NCBI RefSeq assembly: GCF_002934605.1
Contig: NZ_PTJC01000005.1
Span: 1,674,001 to 1,738,000, forward strand
Direction of reading: 5' to 3'
Source: Neolewinella xylanilytica
GTDB lineage: Bacteria; Bacteroidota; Bacteroidia; Chitinophagales; Saprospiraceae
Length of the DNA stretch: 64,000 nucleotides
The translations under genes were made by a program, and so were the position numbers. The notes beneath the pieces were generated by a model. That model was not told where the DNA came from and did no database searches. It saw nothing but the letters and a program-made list of their open reading frames with translations. This document shows, one piece after another, positions 57,318-64,000 of this stretch; positions within the stretch are counted from its first letter, which is position 1, and each line of letters opens with the position of its first letter.

Positions 57318-58525
57318 CCGGGGTGAGGCATTCCGACAACGAAGAGAAGCGACTAGAGGAACTGCGTCGCTATAAGATACTAGACACGCTGGCCGAAGAG
57401 GAATACGATGAGCTGACCTCCCTGGCGTCCCAGCTATGCGGAGCGAAGGTGTCGCTGATCAGCCTGATCGACCGCGACCGCCAGTGGTTCAAGTCACAGG
57501 TCGGCTGGGATCTCGGGGTGCGGCAGACGACCCGTGACCTAGCCTTTTGTTCGCACACCATTCTCGACCCCGATCGACCCCTGGTTGTTCGGGACGCCCG
57601 CGTCGACGAACGCTTCCGCCACAATCAGCTGGTCACCGACGATCCGAATATCGTATTCTACGCCGGGATGCCGCTAGTGACCCAGGAAGGGTACGCGCTG
57701 GGCAGCCTCTGTGTTATCGATCACGAACCCCGGGACCTTAGTGCGGAACAGTTGGCGGCCCTCGAGAAACTTGCCCGCCAAGTGGTGCGGCTGTTTGAAT
57801 TAAGGCGGGCGGTGGACCGGAGCCACAAACTGCTGCGGGAGCGGGAAGCCGCGTACAACGTGCTGCGGGATTTTAGCTATGTTATCGCCCACGATCTCAA
57901 GGCGCCGGTACGCAACATCAGCCAGGCCGGTGAATTCCTGGCCGAGGATTACGGCGACTTATTGCCCGAGGACGGTACGGCGCTCATCGGGATGATTCAG
58001 CAGCGGGCGAGCGATGCCTCCCGGATGATCGAGGGCGTACTGAAGTACAGCAAGGCCGCGCACACCCTCCGCATCGAAAATAACCGGGTGATCGTCCGCG
58101 ACATCATCGAACAGGCCGTGCGCCAGGTGGAGGTGCCGGCCGGTTGCGCGGTGGAATACGTCGGCGAAATCGAAACGTTGCACACTTCCCGGATCGCAAT
58201 GCTGCAGATCTTCCAGAACCTGATCGGCAATGCCCTGAAGTTCAACGACAAGGAAAGTTGTTCCGTCCGGATCTCCTCGCACCTGGATGCGGATGAGGGC
58301 TACGTTTTCGCCGTCCAGGATAATGGCCGCGGCATTCCTCCCCAGCACTTGGAGGCCGTGTTCCGGCTCTTTCATTCCGCCGTGTCGGATAACGATGCCA
58401 TGCGCGGGCACGGCGTCGGGCTGAGCATCGTAAAGCGGCTGGTCGAGGCCCTCGGCGGGACGATCCGCATCGCGTCGGAGGAAGGCCTGGGATCGACCTT
58501 CACCTTCACCATCGCCGACCACTGA
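57311..58525 (+). CDS. GAF-domain histidine kinase (second of two tandem paralogues)
   Basis: A 404-residue paralogue of the gene before it, with the same order: GAF (QLCGAKVSLISLIDRDRQWF, AFCSHTILDPDRPLVVRDAR), HisKA (YVIAHDLKAPVRNISQ) and HATPase (NLIGNALKFNDK, GHGVGLSIVKRL). Clear duplication in tandem, 27 bases apart. ATG at 57311 gives the longest product; a -7 box overlapping it makes GTG at 57323 (VRHSDNEEKRLEEL) a serious alternative, shortening the protein by four residues. Partner regulator not seen nearby. Confidence 0.88.
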   Translation: MFAGVRHSDNEEKRLEELRRYKILDTLAEEEYDELTSLASQLCGAKVSLISLIDRDRQWFKSQVGWDLGVRQTTRDLAFCSHTILDPDRPLVVRDARVDERFRHNQLVTDDPNIVFYAGMPLVTQEGYALGSLCVIDHEPRDLSAEQLAALEKLARQVVRLFELRRAVDRSHKLLREREAAYNVLRDFSYVIAHDLKAPVRNISQAGEFLAEDYGDLLPEDGTALIGMIQQRASDASRMIEGVLKYSKAAHTLRIENNRVIVRDIIEQAVRQVEVPAGCAVEYVGEIETLHTSRIAMLQIFQNLIGNALKFNDKESCSVRISSHLDADEGYVFAVQDNGRGIPPQHLEAVFRLFHSAVSDNDAMRGHGVGLSIVKRLVEALGGTIRIASEEGLGSTFTFTIADH

Positions 58526-58592
58526 TTCGACGAATAGGGAGCGGTTTGCCCGTACCGGCAAACATCCGCTCCCGGGCGAACGTAGGACTAAC

Positions 58593-60302
58593 ATGCGTAC
58601 GTTTTGTTATCTCCTTTTCTTTCTGCCGGGCATCCTCTGGAGCCAAAGCGGAGCTCCGGATACGCTGCCCACCCGGGACACGGTGGTGCAATCCGTTCCT
58701 ACCAGCCTGCCCGATACCCTTGCCCTCGGTGAATACGCGGAAGCCTACTTCCAGCTCGAGCGGCTGAATACGGGCTTACCCGACCGACCCACCACCATCA
58801 ACCTGCGCACGCCGCAGGCCGCAATGGAGCACTTCATCCTCTCGGCGCGGGAGGGGGATTTCGCCAGCGCGGCTTTCGCCCTTAACCTCAATCTTATGCC
58901 GGCCCGTGTGCAGCCACAGGAGGCTGCCGTGCTGGCCGAAAAGTTGTCGTACGTCCTCGACCAGCGGGTATCGCTGAGTTGGGATGCGCTGCCGGACCGG
59001 GCGGACGGACAGGTAAATGTTGCCTCCGCCGGGAAGCAAGCCGTGGCCGGTCAGCCCCGGCGGCTGATCTCGTTCGGCCAGCTGAGCCAGGGCGATCGCG
59101 ACATTCAACTCAACCTGCAGCGCGTACGAGTAGGCGAGCAGGCGCCGATATGGGTGATCGCCGCGCCGACGGTGGAGAACATCGAGGCGCTGTACGCCGA
59201 GTTCGGGCCTACGTGGCTGGACCGGAACGTGCCAGACTGGGCCGACCAGATCGTTTTGGGCATCTCGCTATGGAAGGTGGTGGCGGTATTGTTCCTGGGC
59301 TTCCTGTGCTACCTGTTGTTCCTCTTGATCCGCACCATTACCAAACGCCTGCTGAACCGCAGCGAGAGCGAGTGGCTGACCGACCTGAGTACGCACATTG
59401 CCACGCCTACGGCCCTGGCCCTGTCGATCTTCGTCTTCTACCTCTGTATGAATAACCTGCTGAGCATTGCCGGCGGGTGGTCGCCTTACCTCTACGCCCT
59501 GCTGCTGGTGGTCGTGGTGGGGACGGTCACCTGGCTGGTGATGAGCGTGATCGATTACGTCATGGAGCGGCTGACGGAAACCCAGGTCGAGGATGTCAGT
59601 GACGAGGAGAACATGGAGAGCCGGCGGACGCTGACGACGATCAGCGTGGCCCGGCGGGTGATCACCTTCGTGGTCATCGTAGTGGGCATCGGGGTCATTA
59701 CCAGTCAATTCCCCTCCTTACAGAATCTGGGGGTCAGCTTGCTGGCCTCCGCGGGACTGGCCACCATCCTCCTCGGTATCGCCGCTCAGCCTACGTTGGG
59801 CAACATCATGGCCGGGCTACAGATCGCCATCACGAAACCGGCGCGTATCGGCGACAGCGTCATCTTCGAAGGCGAATACGGCACCATCGAGGAAATCCGC
59901 TTTACCTACCTCGTCATTAAGACTTGGGATGCCCGGCGGCTGATCATTCCGTTGAAGTACTTCATCACCCATCCCTTCCAGAACTGGAGCATGAACGACC
60001 CCCACATGCTCAAGCCCATCGTGCTCCACGCCGACTTCAAAACGGACGTCGACCGGGTCCGGGAAAAGTTCTCCGAGCTGCTCAAGGGCCACGACCTCTA
60101 CGACGGGGAAAGCGAACCTAGCGTGCAGGTGGTCGACAGTGACACTACGGCCATGGAGATTCGCTGCCTGGTGTCGGCCCGTGACTCCAGCAGTGCCTGG
60201 GAGCTGCACTGCGACCTCCGCGAGGGGATGATCCGCTTTCTCGCCGGCCTTTCGGACGGTACCGCTTTGCCCCGGGAGCGGGAGCAAAAGGTCGTGGAAT
60301 AA
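58593..60302 (+). CDS. MscS-type mechanosensitive ion channel
   Basis: A 569-residue protein with a signal peptide (MRTFCYLLFFLPGILWS), about 200 residues of periplasmic domain, then TM helices at about 230-250 (LWKVVAVLFLGFLCYLLFLL), 270-290, 300-320 and the pore-lining TM3-like helix (GVSLLASAGLATILLGIAAQ, followed by PTLGNIMAGLQIAITKPARIG). The latter, with its Gly/Ala packing and the beta domain after it, identifies the MscS family, which releases solutes on membrane stretch. C-terminal alpha/beta domain intact. The large N-terminal domain resembles longer Bacteroidota MscS proteins. Confidence 0.9.
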   Translation: MRTFCYLLFFLPGILWSQSGAPDTLPTRDTVVQSVPTSLPDTLALGEYAEAYFQLERLNTGLPDRPTTINLRTPQAAMEHFILSAREGDFASAAFALNLNLMPARVQPQEAAVLAEKLSYVLDQRVSLSWDALPDRADGQVNVASAGKQAVAGQPRRLISFGQLSQGDRDIQLNLQRVRVGEQAPIWVIAAPTVENIEALYAEFGPTWLDRNVPDWADQIVLGISLWKVVAVLFLGFLCYLLFLLIRTITKRLLNRSESEWLTDLSTHIATPTALALSIFVFYLCMNNLLSIAGGWSPYLYALLLVVVVGTVTWLVMSVIDYVMERLTETQVEDVSDEENMESRRTLTTISVARRVITFVVIVVGIGVITSQFPSLQNLGVSLLASAGLATILLGIAAQPTLGNIMAGLQIAITKPARIGDSVIFEGEYGTIEEIRFTYLVIKTWDARRLIIPLKYFITHPFQNWSMNDPHMLKPIVLHADFKTDVDRVREKFSELLKGHDLYDGESEPSVQVVDSDTTAMEIRCLVSARDSSSAWELHCDLREGMIRFLAGLSDGTALPREREQKVVE

Positions 60303-60386
60303 CCGCCGTTCCGGCCCCCGTGCGAAATTTCCCCTGTTTTTCAGTGACTTACAGGGGTGGTTAACGAAAATAATGAGCGTAAACGC

Positions 60387-60417
60387 TTGTTTCTCGCCGG
60401 GGATAATCTTACCTTTG
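60387..60417 (+). promoter_or_regulatory. Predicted promoter of the ribosomal cluster (TTG-N20-TACCTTTG)
   Basis: TTG at 60387-60389 and TACCTTTG at 60410-60417 have the typical Bacteroidota spacing. rplM begins 76 bases later. Confidence 0.65.
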
Positions 60418-60493
60418 CGTCCGCTTTCGTGACCGCGTCTCCATCAGGGCGGCGTTGCGGCTGCGGTAAATCAGTTAAAATCAAGTATTTCCA

Positions 60494-60934
60494 GTGAATA
60501 CACTATCCTACAAGACGCAGTCGGCCAATACCGCCACCGTCGAGCGCAAGTGGCACGTGGTAGACGCAGAGGGAGAGATTGTCGGTCGCCTGGCCACCAA
60601 GATCGCCCGCGTACTGCGTGGTAAGCACAAGCCCGACTACACTCCCCACTTCGACAACGGCGACCACGTCATTGTTATCAATGCCGATAAGGTCCGCTTT
60701 ACCGGTCAGAAGTTCAACAAGAAGGTCTACCTGCGTCACACCGGCTATCCCGGTGGACAGCGCGCGGCTACCCCCCGCCAGATCATGGACCGCAAGCCGG
60801 AACTCGTGCTGGAGCACGCCGTAAAAGGCATGATGCCGAAGACCAAGCTCGGCCGCGCCCAGTATAAGAAGCTCTACGTTTACAACGGCCCCGAGCATCC
60901 CCACACCGCACAGCAACCGCAGGAACTGAAGTAG
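60494..60934 (+). CDS. rplM: 50S ribosomal protein L13
   Basis: A 146-residue L13 (KWHVVDAEGEIVGRLATKIA, GDHVIVINADKVRFTGQK, HAVKGMMPKTKLGR). Start is GTG at 60494 (MNTLSYKTQSANTATVERKW); no ATG precedes the conserved sequence. It is followed after 7 bases by rpsI, the near-universal L13-S9 pair, here continued by rpsB and tsf. Confidence 0.97.
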   Translation: MNTLSYKTQSANTATVERKWHVVDAEGEIVGRLATKIARVLRGKHKPDYTPHFDNGDHVIVINADKVRFTGQKFNKKVYLRHTGYPGGQRAATPRQIMDRKPELVLEHAVKGMMPKTKLGRAQYKKLYVYNGPEHPHTAQQPQELK

Positions 60935-60941
60935 AAGAATC

Positions 60942-61331
60942 ATGGAACAAATCAATGCAATAGGTCGCCGCAAGGCCGCCGTCGCCCGCGTCTACCTTAT
61001 GCAGGGTAAGGGCAATATCACCGTCAACGGTAAGGACTACAAGAACTACTTTCCCCAGACGCACGTCCAGGGCAAGATCGTTCAGCCCTTCCAGGTCATC
61101 GAGGTGGACAACAGCATCTACGACCTGAAGGTCAACGTAGACGGTGGTGGCTACAAAGGCCAGGCCGAAGCGATCCGGATGGCAATCAGCCGGGCTCTCG
61201 TGAAGCTGAACGAAGACTTCCGCAGCCCCCTGAAGAGCAACAAGCTGCTTACCCGCGACGCCCGCGTCGTAGAACGTAAGAAGTACGGTAAGCCCAAGGC
61301 CCGTAAGAGCTTCCAGTTCAGTAAGCGCTAA
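60942..61331 (+). CDS. rpsI: 30S ribosomal protein S9
   Basis: A 129-residue S9 with the N-terminal INAIGRRKAAVARVYL, GKDYKNYFPQ and the basic C-terminus RKKYGKPKARKSFQFSKR, whose tail contacts tRNA in the P site. Length is normal. It is 7 bases after rplM and 114 bases before rpsB. Confidence 0.97.
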   Translation: MEQINAIGRRKAAVARVYLMQGKGNITVNGKDYKNYFPQTHVQGKIVQPFQVIEVDNSIYDLKVNVDGGGYKGQAEAIRMAISRALVKLNEDFRSPLKSNKLLTRDARVVERKKYGKPKARKSFQFSKR

Positions 61332-61339
61332 TCCCTACG

Positions 61340-61370
61340 GTAGCACCGTACTACAAGGGTACGGTACTAT
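61340..61370 (+). other. Imperfect hairpin in the rpsI-rpsB spacer
   Basis: Arms AGCACCGTAC (61342-61351) and GTACGGTACT (61359-61368), one mismatch, extendable by two pairs. No T-run follows, so a terminator is unlikely. A leader-type structure for S2 control is possible. Confidence 0.4.
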
Positions 61371-61445
61371 CGACGGCAGCGCTTTATTCATCCGTAATTC
61401 AAAAATCCCCGGCTGGCTCGTCCTGCCGGACACTAATAAAAATCA

Positions 61446-62192
61446 ATGGCTAAGCCAACCCATCAGCAGCTTCTGGAGGCCGGCGTCCACTTCGGCCACC
61501 TGCGCCGTAAGTGGAACCCCAAGATGTCGCCCTACATCTTCACCGAGAAGAACGGCATCCACCTCATCGACCTGAACCGCACCCTCGAGAACATCGACCG
61601 CGCCGGAAACGCCATGCGGCAGATCGCCCGTGCCGGTAAGAAGATCCTTTTCGTGGCCACCAAGAAGCAGGCTCGCGACATCGTGACCGCCGCCGCCCGG
61701 GAAGTCAACATGCCCTTCGTCACCGACCGGTGGCAGGGTGGTATGCTGACCAACTTCAACACCATTCGCCGCTCCATCCGTAAGATGCAGAATATCGAGC
61801 GGATGCTGGCTGACGGTACCCTCGACAGCGTTACCAAGAAGGAACGCCTCACCCTCACCCGGGAGCACGACAAGATGAACAAGGTGCTGGGCGGTATCGC
61901 TGACATGCAGCGGATCCCCAACGCGATCTTTGTCGTCGACATCGTACACGAGCACCTCGCCATCGCCGAAGCCAAGAAGCTCGGTATGCGCACCTTCGGT
62001 ATCGTGGACACCAATGCCGACCCCACCAGCGTCGACTACGCCATCCCCGGTAACGACGACGCCAGCAAAGCCGTTGGTGTCATCACCAATTACCTGGTCG
62101 AATGCATCAAGGAAGGCCTCTCCGAGCGCAGCGAGGATAAGGACGCGAAGGAAAGCGCCGGTGAAGAAACCGAAGCCGCTACCGCGGAGTAG
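61446..62192 (+). CDS. rpsB: 30S ribosomal protein S2
   Basis: A 248-residue S2: LLEAGVHFGHLRRKWNPKMS, HLIDLNRTLENIDRAGNAM, VTDRWQGGMLTNFNTIRRS, GIVDTNADPTSVDYAIPGND. The acidic Ala/Glu-rich C-terminal tail (EDKDAKESAGEETEAATAE) is usual in this phylum. It stands ahead of tsf, the common rpsB-tsf order. Confidence 0.97.
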   Translation: MAKPTHQQLLEAGVHFGHLRRKWNPKMSPYIFTEKNGIHLIDLNRTLENIDRAGNAMRQIARAGKKILFVATKKQARDIVTAAAREVNMPFVTDRWQGGMLTNFNTIRRSIRKMQNIERMLADGTLDSVTKKERLTLTREHDKMNKVLGGIADMQRIPNAIFVVDIVHEHLAIAEAKKLGMRTFGIVDTNADPTSVDYAIPGNDDASKAVGVITNYLVECIKEGLSERSEDKDAKESAGEETEAATAE

Positions 62193-62220
62193 GGTTCAGG
62201 GTGGTAGGTAGTGGAAGGAT

Positions 62221-62255
62221 AGTACGGTAGGCTTTGTTACGGAGGCTACCGCACT
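62221..62255 (+). other. Imperfect hairpin in the rpsB-tsf spacer
   Basis: Arms AGTACGGTAG (62221-62230) and CTACCGCACT (62246-62255), one mismatch. It shares the ACGGTA core with the hairpin before rpsB. Preceding bases complete GGATAGTACGGT, the reverse complement of a 12-mer at 35033-35044. Confidence 0.4.
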
Positions 62256-62357
62256 ACGTACTTAGCACGACCAGCTACTCCCATACTTCCGGTTGGCAAC
62301 GCCAATCATTCGCGTACTACGCTTCAATTAACCGAAGAATATAAAATTAATAACAGA

Positions 62358-63188
62358 ATGGCCATTAGCGCTCAAGACGTAAAGAAATTACGGGACATGA
62401 CCGGTTCCGGTATGATGGATTGTAAGAAAGCATTGGCTGAGGCCGACGGTGATTTCGACAAAGCCATCGAGGTACTGCGTAAGCGCGGGGAGAAAGTCGC
62501 CGCGAAACGGGGAGACCGCGAAGCCAACGAAGGCGTGGTCATCGCCCAGGTATCCGACGCCAACGATTTCGGCATCGTCATCCGGTTGAGCAGTGAAACC
62601 GACTTCGTAGCCAAGAACGACGATTTCGTCGCCTTCGCCCAGAAGATCGCCGATATCGCCCTTACCGAGCGTCCCGCCGACATCGACGCCCTGCGTGCGC
62701 TTAAGATGGAAGGCAACCTTACCGTCGGCGACAAAGTCACCGAGATGGTCGGCAAGATCAACGAAAAGATCGATGTCACCGCCTACGAGCAACTGGAAGC
62801 CCCGATGGTGGCTCCTTACATCCACAGCGGCTACCGTGCCGGCGTGCTGGTCGCCCTCAATAAGCAGGACGAAAAAGCATACGATGCCGGTCGTGACGTA
62901 GCCATGCAAGTGGCTGCCATGAAGCCCGTCGCCGTCAGCAAGGAAGGCATCGACGAAGCCACCATTACTCAGGAACTCGACATCGCCAAGGATCTGGCCC
63001 GCCAGGAAGGCAAGCCGGAGGATATGCTCGAAAAGATCGCCAAAGGTCGCTTGAATAAGTTCTTCAAGGAGAATACCCTCGAAGAGCAGGCCTTTGTAAA
63101 GAGCGATAAGCAGTCCGTAGCTCAGTACCTCGACAGTGTGGAAAAGGGACTCAAGGTGACCGATTTCAAGCACGTCGCGCTTGGATAG
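62358..63188 (+). CDS. tsf: Translation elongation factor Ts
   Basis: A 276-residue EF-Ts, which exchanges nucleotide on EF-Tu. The N-terminal UBA-like domain (DVKKLRDMTGSGMMDCKKAL, ALAEADGDFDKAIEVLRKRG) and the core with LSSETDFVAKNDDFVAFA are both clear. Length is in the normal range. It is 165 bases after rpsB with a hairpin between them, and a perfect terminator follows. Confidence 0.97.
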   Translation: MAISAQDVKKLRDMTGSGMMDCKKALAEADGDFDKAIEVLRKRGEKVAAKRGDREANEGVVIAQVSDANDFGIVIRLSSETDFVAKNDDFVAFAQKIADIALTERPADIDALRALKMEGNLTVGDKVTEMVGKINEKIDVTAYEQLEAPMVAPYIHSGYRAGVLVALNKQDEKAYDAGRDVAMQVAAMKPVAVSKEGIDEATITQELDIAKDLARQEGKPEDMLEKIAKGRLNKFFKENTLEEQAFVKSDKQSVAQYLDSVEKGLKVTDFKHVALG

Positions 63189-63210
63189 GATTCCCAGCTA
63201 AACTTCTTAG

Positions 63211-63244
63211 GGGTCGACTTCCGTTAAGGAAGTCGACCCTTTTT
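63211..63244 (+). terminator. Rho-independent terminator after tsf
   Basis: Perfect 12-bp stem GGGTCGACTTCC - GTTAA - GGAAGTCGACCC, followed by five T residues. This is the strongest terminator in the window. Confidence 0.95.
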
Positions 63245-63283
63245 GCGTTGAACTTGTTGTGTGACCGTTAAATACAGCTATTC

Positions 63284-63499
63284 ATGACTGCCACCCTGAA
63301 ATCCTTTCAAACCAACATCAACTGCGGTAGCTGCGTACGCAGCATCTCGCCCTTCCTCGACGAACTGGATGGGGTGACCATTTGGCGGGTCGATGTGGAA
63401 GACGACCGGAAGGTGCTTACCGTGGAAGGTACCGCTTCCGACGCCGAGATTATTCGGGTAGTCGAGGATGCCGGCTACGATATCCGCCCCCTGAATTAG
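63284..63499 (+). CDS. HMA-domain protein (heavy-metal-associated, copper-chaperone-like)
   Basis: A 71-residue protein made of a single ferredoxin-like HMA domain. The metal motif is NCGSC (C14, C17), a CxxC variant without the usual leading M-x-C; the end VEDAGYDIRPLN is typical. Such proteins carry Cu(I) or similar ions to P-type ATPases or sequester them. No ATPase gene is in sight. It is followed after 4 bases by the truncated desulfhydrase-like gene. Confidence 0.85.
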   Translation: MTATLKSFQTNINCGSCVRSISPFLDELDGVTIWRVDVEDDRKVLTVEGTASDAEIIRVVEDAGYDIRPLN

Positions 63500-63503
63500 G
63501 GAA

Positions 63504-64000
63504 TTGTCCGGACTATCCACCAGTCCGCTACAGTCCCTCCCGCATCCGCTCGCGATCGCGGCCGGGGTGGCCCTGTACTGTAAGCGTGACGATCTGTACG
63601 CCTTCGACCCCGCAAGCCCGCTACAGGGGAATAAAGTCCGTAAGCTCCGGCCCTATCTGGCCGCCCCGGAAGCGTTGCGCGGTCGCACCATAGTCTCTTT
63701 CGGAGGTGCGTACAGCAATCACCTGGCCGCGCTTAGCGCCGCCGGGCGCCGGTTCGGTTTCTTCACCCGCTTTCTGGTTCGCGGCGAACCGGTCAGCAAC
63801 CCCACTCTCGATTATATCCGCGCCAACGGTAGTGACCTGCGCTTCGTAAGCCGATCCGATTACCGCCGTAAGAACGACCCCGAATTTTTGCAGGCCCTGT
63901 CCGTCGGACCGCAGGATCTGGTGATCCCGGAAGGTGGTGGCACCGCCGCTTCCCTGATCCACGCCGGAGCCCCTTTTTCCGAGTCCGTGGTTCAACTAGG
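63504..64000 (+). CDS. 1-aminocyclopropane-1-carboxylate deaminase/D-cysteine desulfhydrase family protein (truncated by window end)
   Basis: The frame runs from a TTG at 63504 (MSGLSTSPLQSLPHPLAIAA) to the window end, 165 codons seen. The features are those of the PLP fold II enzyme family: SPLQSLPHP near the start, LYCKRDDLYAFDPASPLQGN, the PLP lysine in GNKVRKLRPYL, and VSFGGAYSNHLAALSAAG, which binds the phosphate/carboxylate. IPEGGGTAASL follows. Members desulfurate D-cysteine or open ACC; the sequence alone does not separate them. No ATG precedes the homology, so TTG is the most likely start. Confidence 0.8.
   Translation, partial: MSGLSTSPLQSLPHPLAIAAGVALYCKRDDLYAFDPASPLQGNKVRKLRPYLAAPEALRGRTIVSFGGAYSNHLAALSAAGRRFGFFTRFLVRGEPVSNPTLDYIRANGSDLRFVSRSDYRRKNDPEFLQALSVGPQDLVIPEGGGTAASLIHAGAPFSESVVQL

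Noticed and set aside
61332-62357. Search for tRNA genes in the ribosomal cluster spacers
   Set aside because: No GTTCRA loop with matching acceptor stem was found there or in other intergenic regions.

Overview
The window looks like a chromosomal segment of a high-GC Bacteroidota, most likely a Saprospiria/Lewinella-type marine bacterium. The signs are TAnnTTTG-type -7 promoter elements with few visible Shine-Dalgarno sites, a type IX secretion (CHU_C, type B) C-terminal sorting domain, paired OmpH/Skp proteins, a Porin_10 barrel, DUF2490 and a geranylgeranyl-reductase-like oxidoreductase. The genus is an inference from gene content. No rRNA, tRNA, CRISPR array, transposase, phage gene or origin was seen.

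Region 1 (1-4919): a truncated di-haem cytochrome c peroxidase lipoprotein, a UbiD-family decarboxylase, a PagL-like lipid A deacylase and a small outer-membrane barrel.

Region 2 (5086-24582), the centrepiece, is a nearly complete nitrate-assimilation island. It holds moeA and a mobA with a degenerate MobB-like N-terminus (cofactor), then nirB-nirD-DUF4202-narX-narL (nitrite reductase plus nitrate sensing) on the plus strand. It meets a minus-strand operon of porin-nrtA-nrtB-nrtC-nrtD (uptake) and ends with a divergent plus-strand pair. That pair is a nitrate reductase fused to its own FAD/NAD(P)H reductase and BFD [2Fe-2S] domains, and a sulfite-reductase-like protein that lacks the siroheme/cluster cysteines but carries a C-terminal rubredoxin. 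The three promoters of this island (nirB, porin-nrt, nas) share a composite element TACGTA-NN-TTTG in which a palindromic TACGTA overlaps the -7 box, and each promoter region holds several further TACGTA copies. I read this as an undescribed nitrate regulon operator.

Region 3 (24639-36954) is mostly housekeeping: an arginyl/leucyl-tRNA-protein transferase-like gene, fabI, a Porin_10 barrel, a GGR-type oxidoreductase, an M48 lipoprotein protease, RNase R, two Skp-like chaperones, murI and a DinB-fold protein. Region 4 (36928-41763): a CHASE3 histidine kinase with an overlapping receiver, PNPase, and a 46-residue membrane protein. Region 5 (41874-47026): a LamG/T9SS secreted protein, then CitMHS transporter-AtuA-AtuA-like partner (probable uptake and catabolism of an organic acid or terpenoid-type acid). 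Region 6 (47149-55339): a GH43-like protein, a conserved lipoprotein, a carboxylesterase and a GH106 rhamnosidase-like enzyme (a small glycan-degrading locus without SusC/D), DUF2490 and two small membrane proteins. Region 7 (55340-64000): a 714-base stretch without a convincing gene, two tandem GAF histidine kinases, an MscS-type channel, the ribosomal cluster rplM-rpsI-rpsB-tsf, an HMA-domain protein and a truncated ACC deaminase/D-cysteine desulfhydrase homologue.

Non-coding structure includes heptanucleotide TTGTCRG tandem arrays (one inside the nrt operon) and a dispersed 16-base element GGCGCCGGAGCGCGGG in intergenic DNA and, in frame, inside two nitrate genes.
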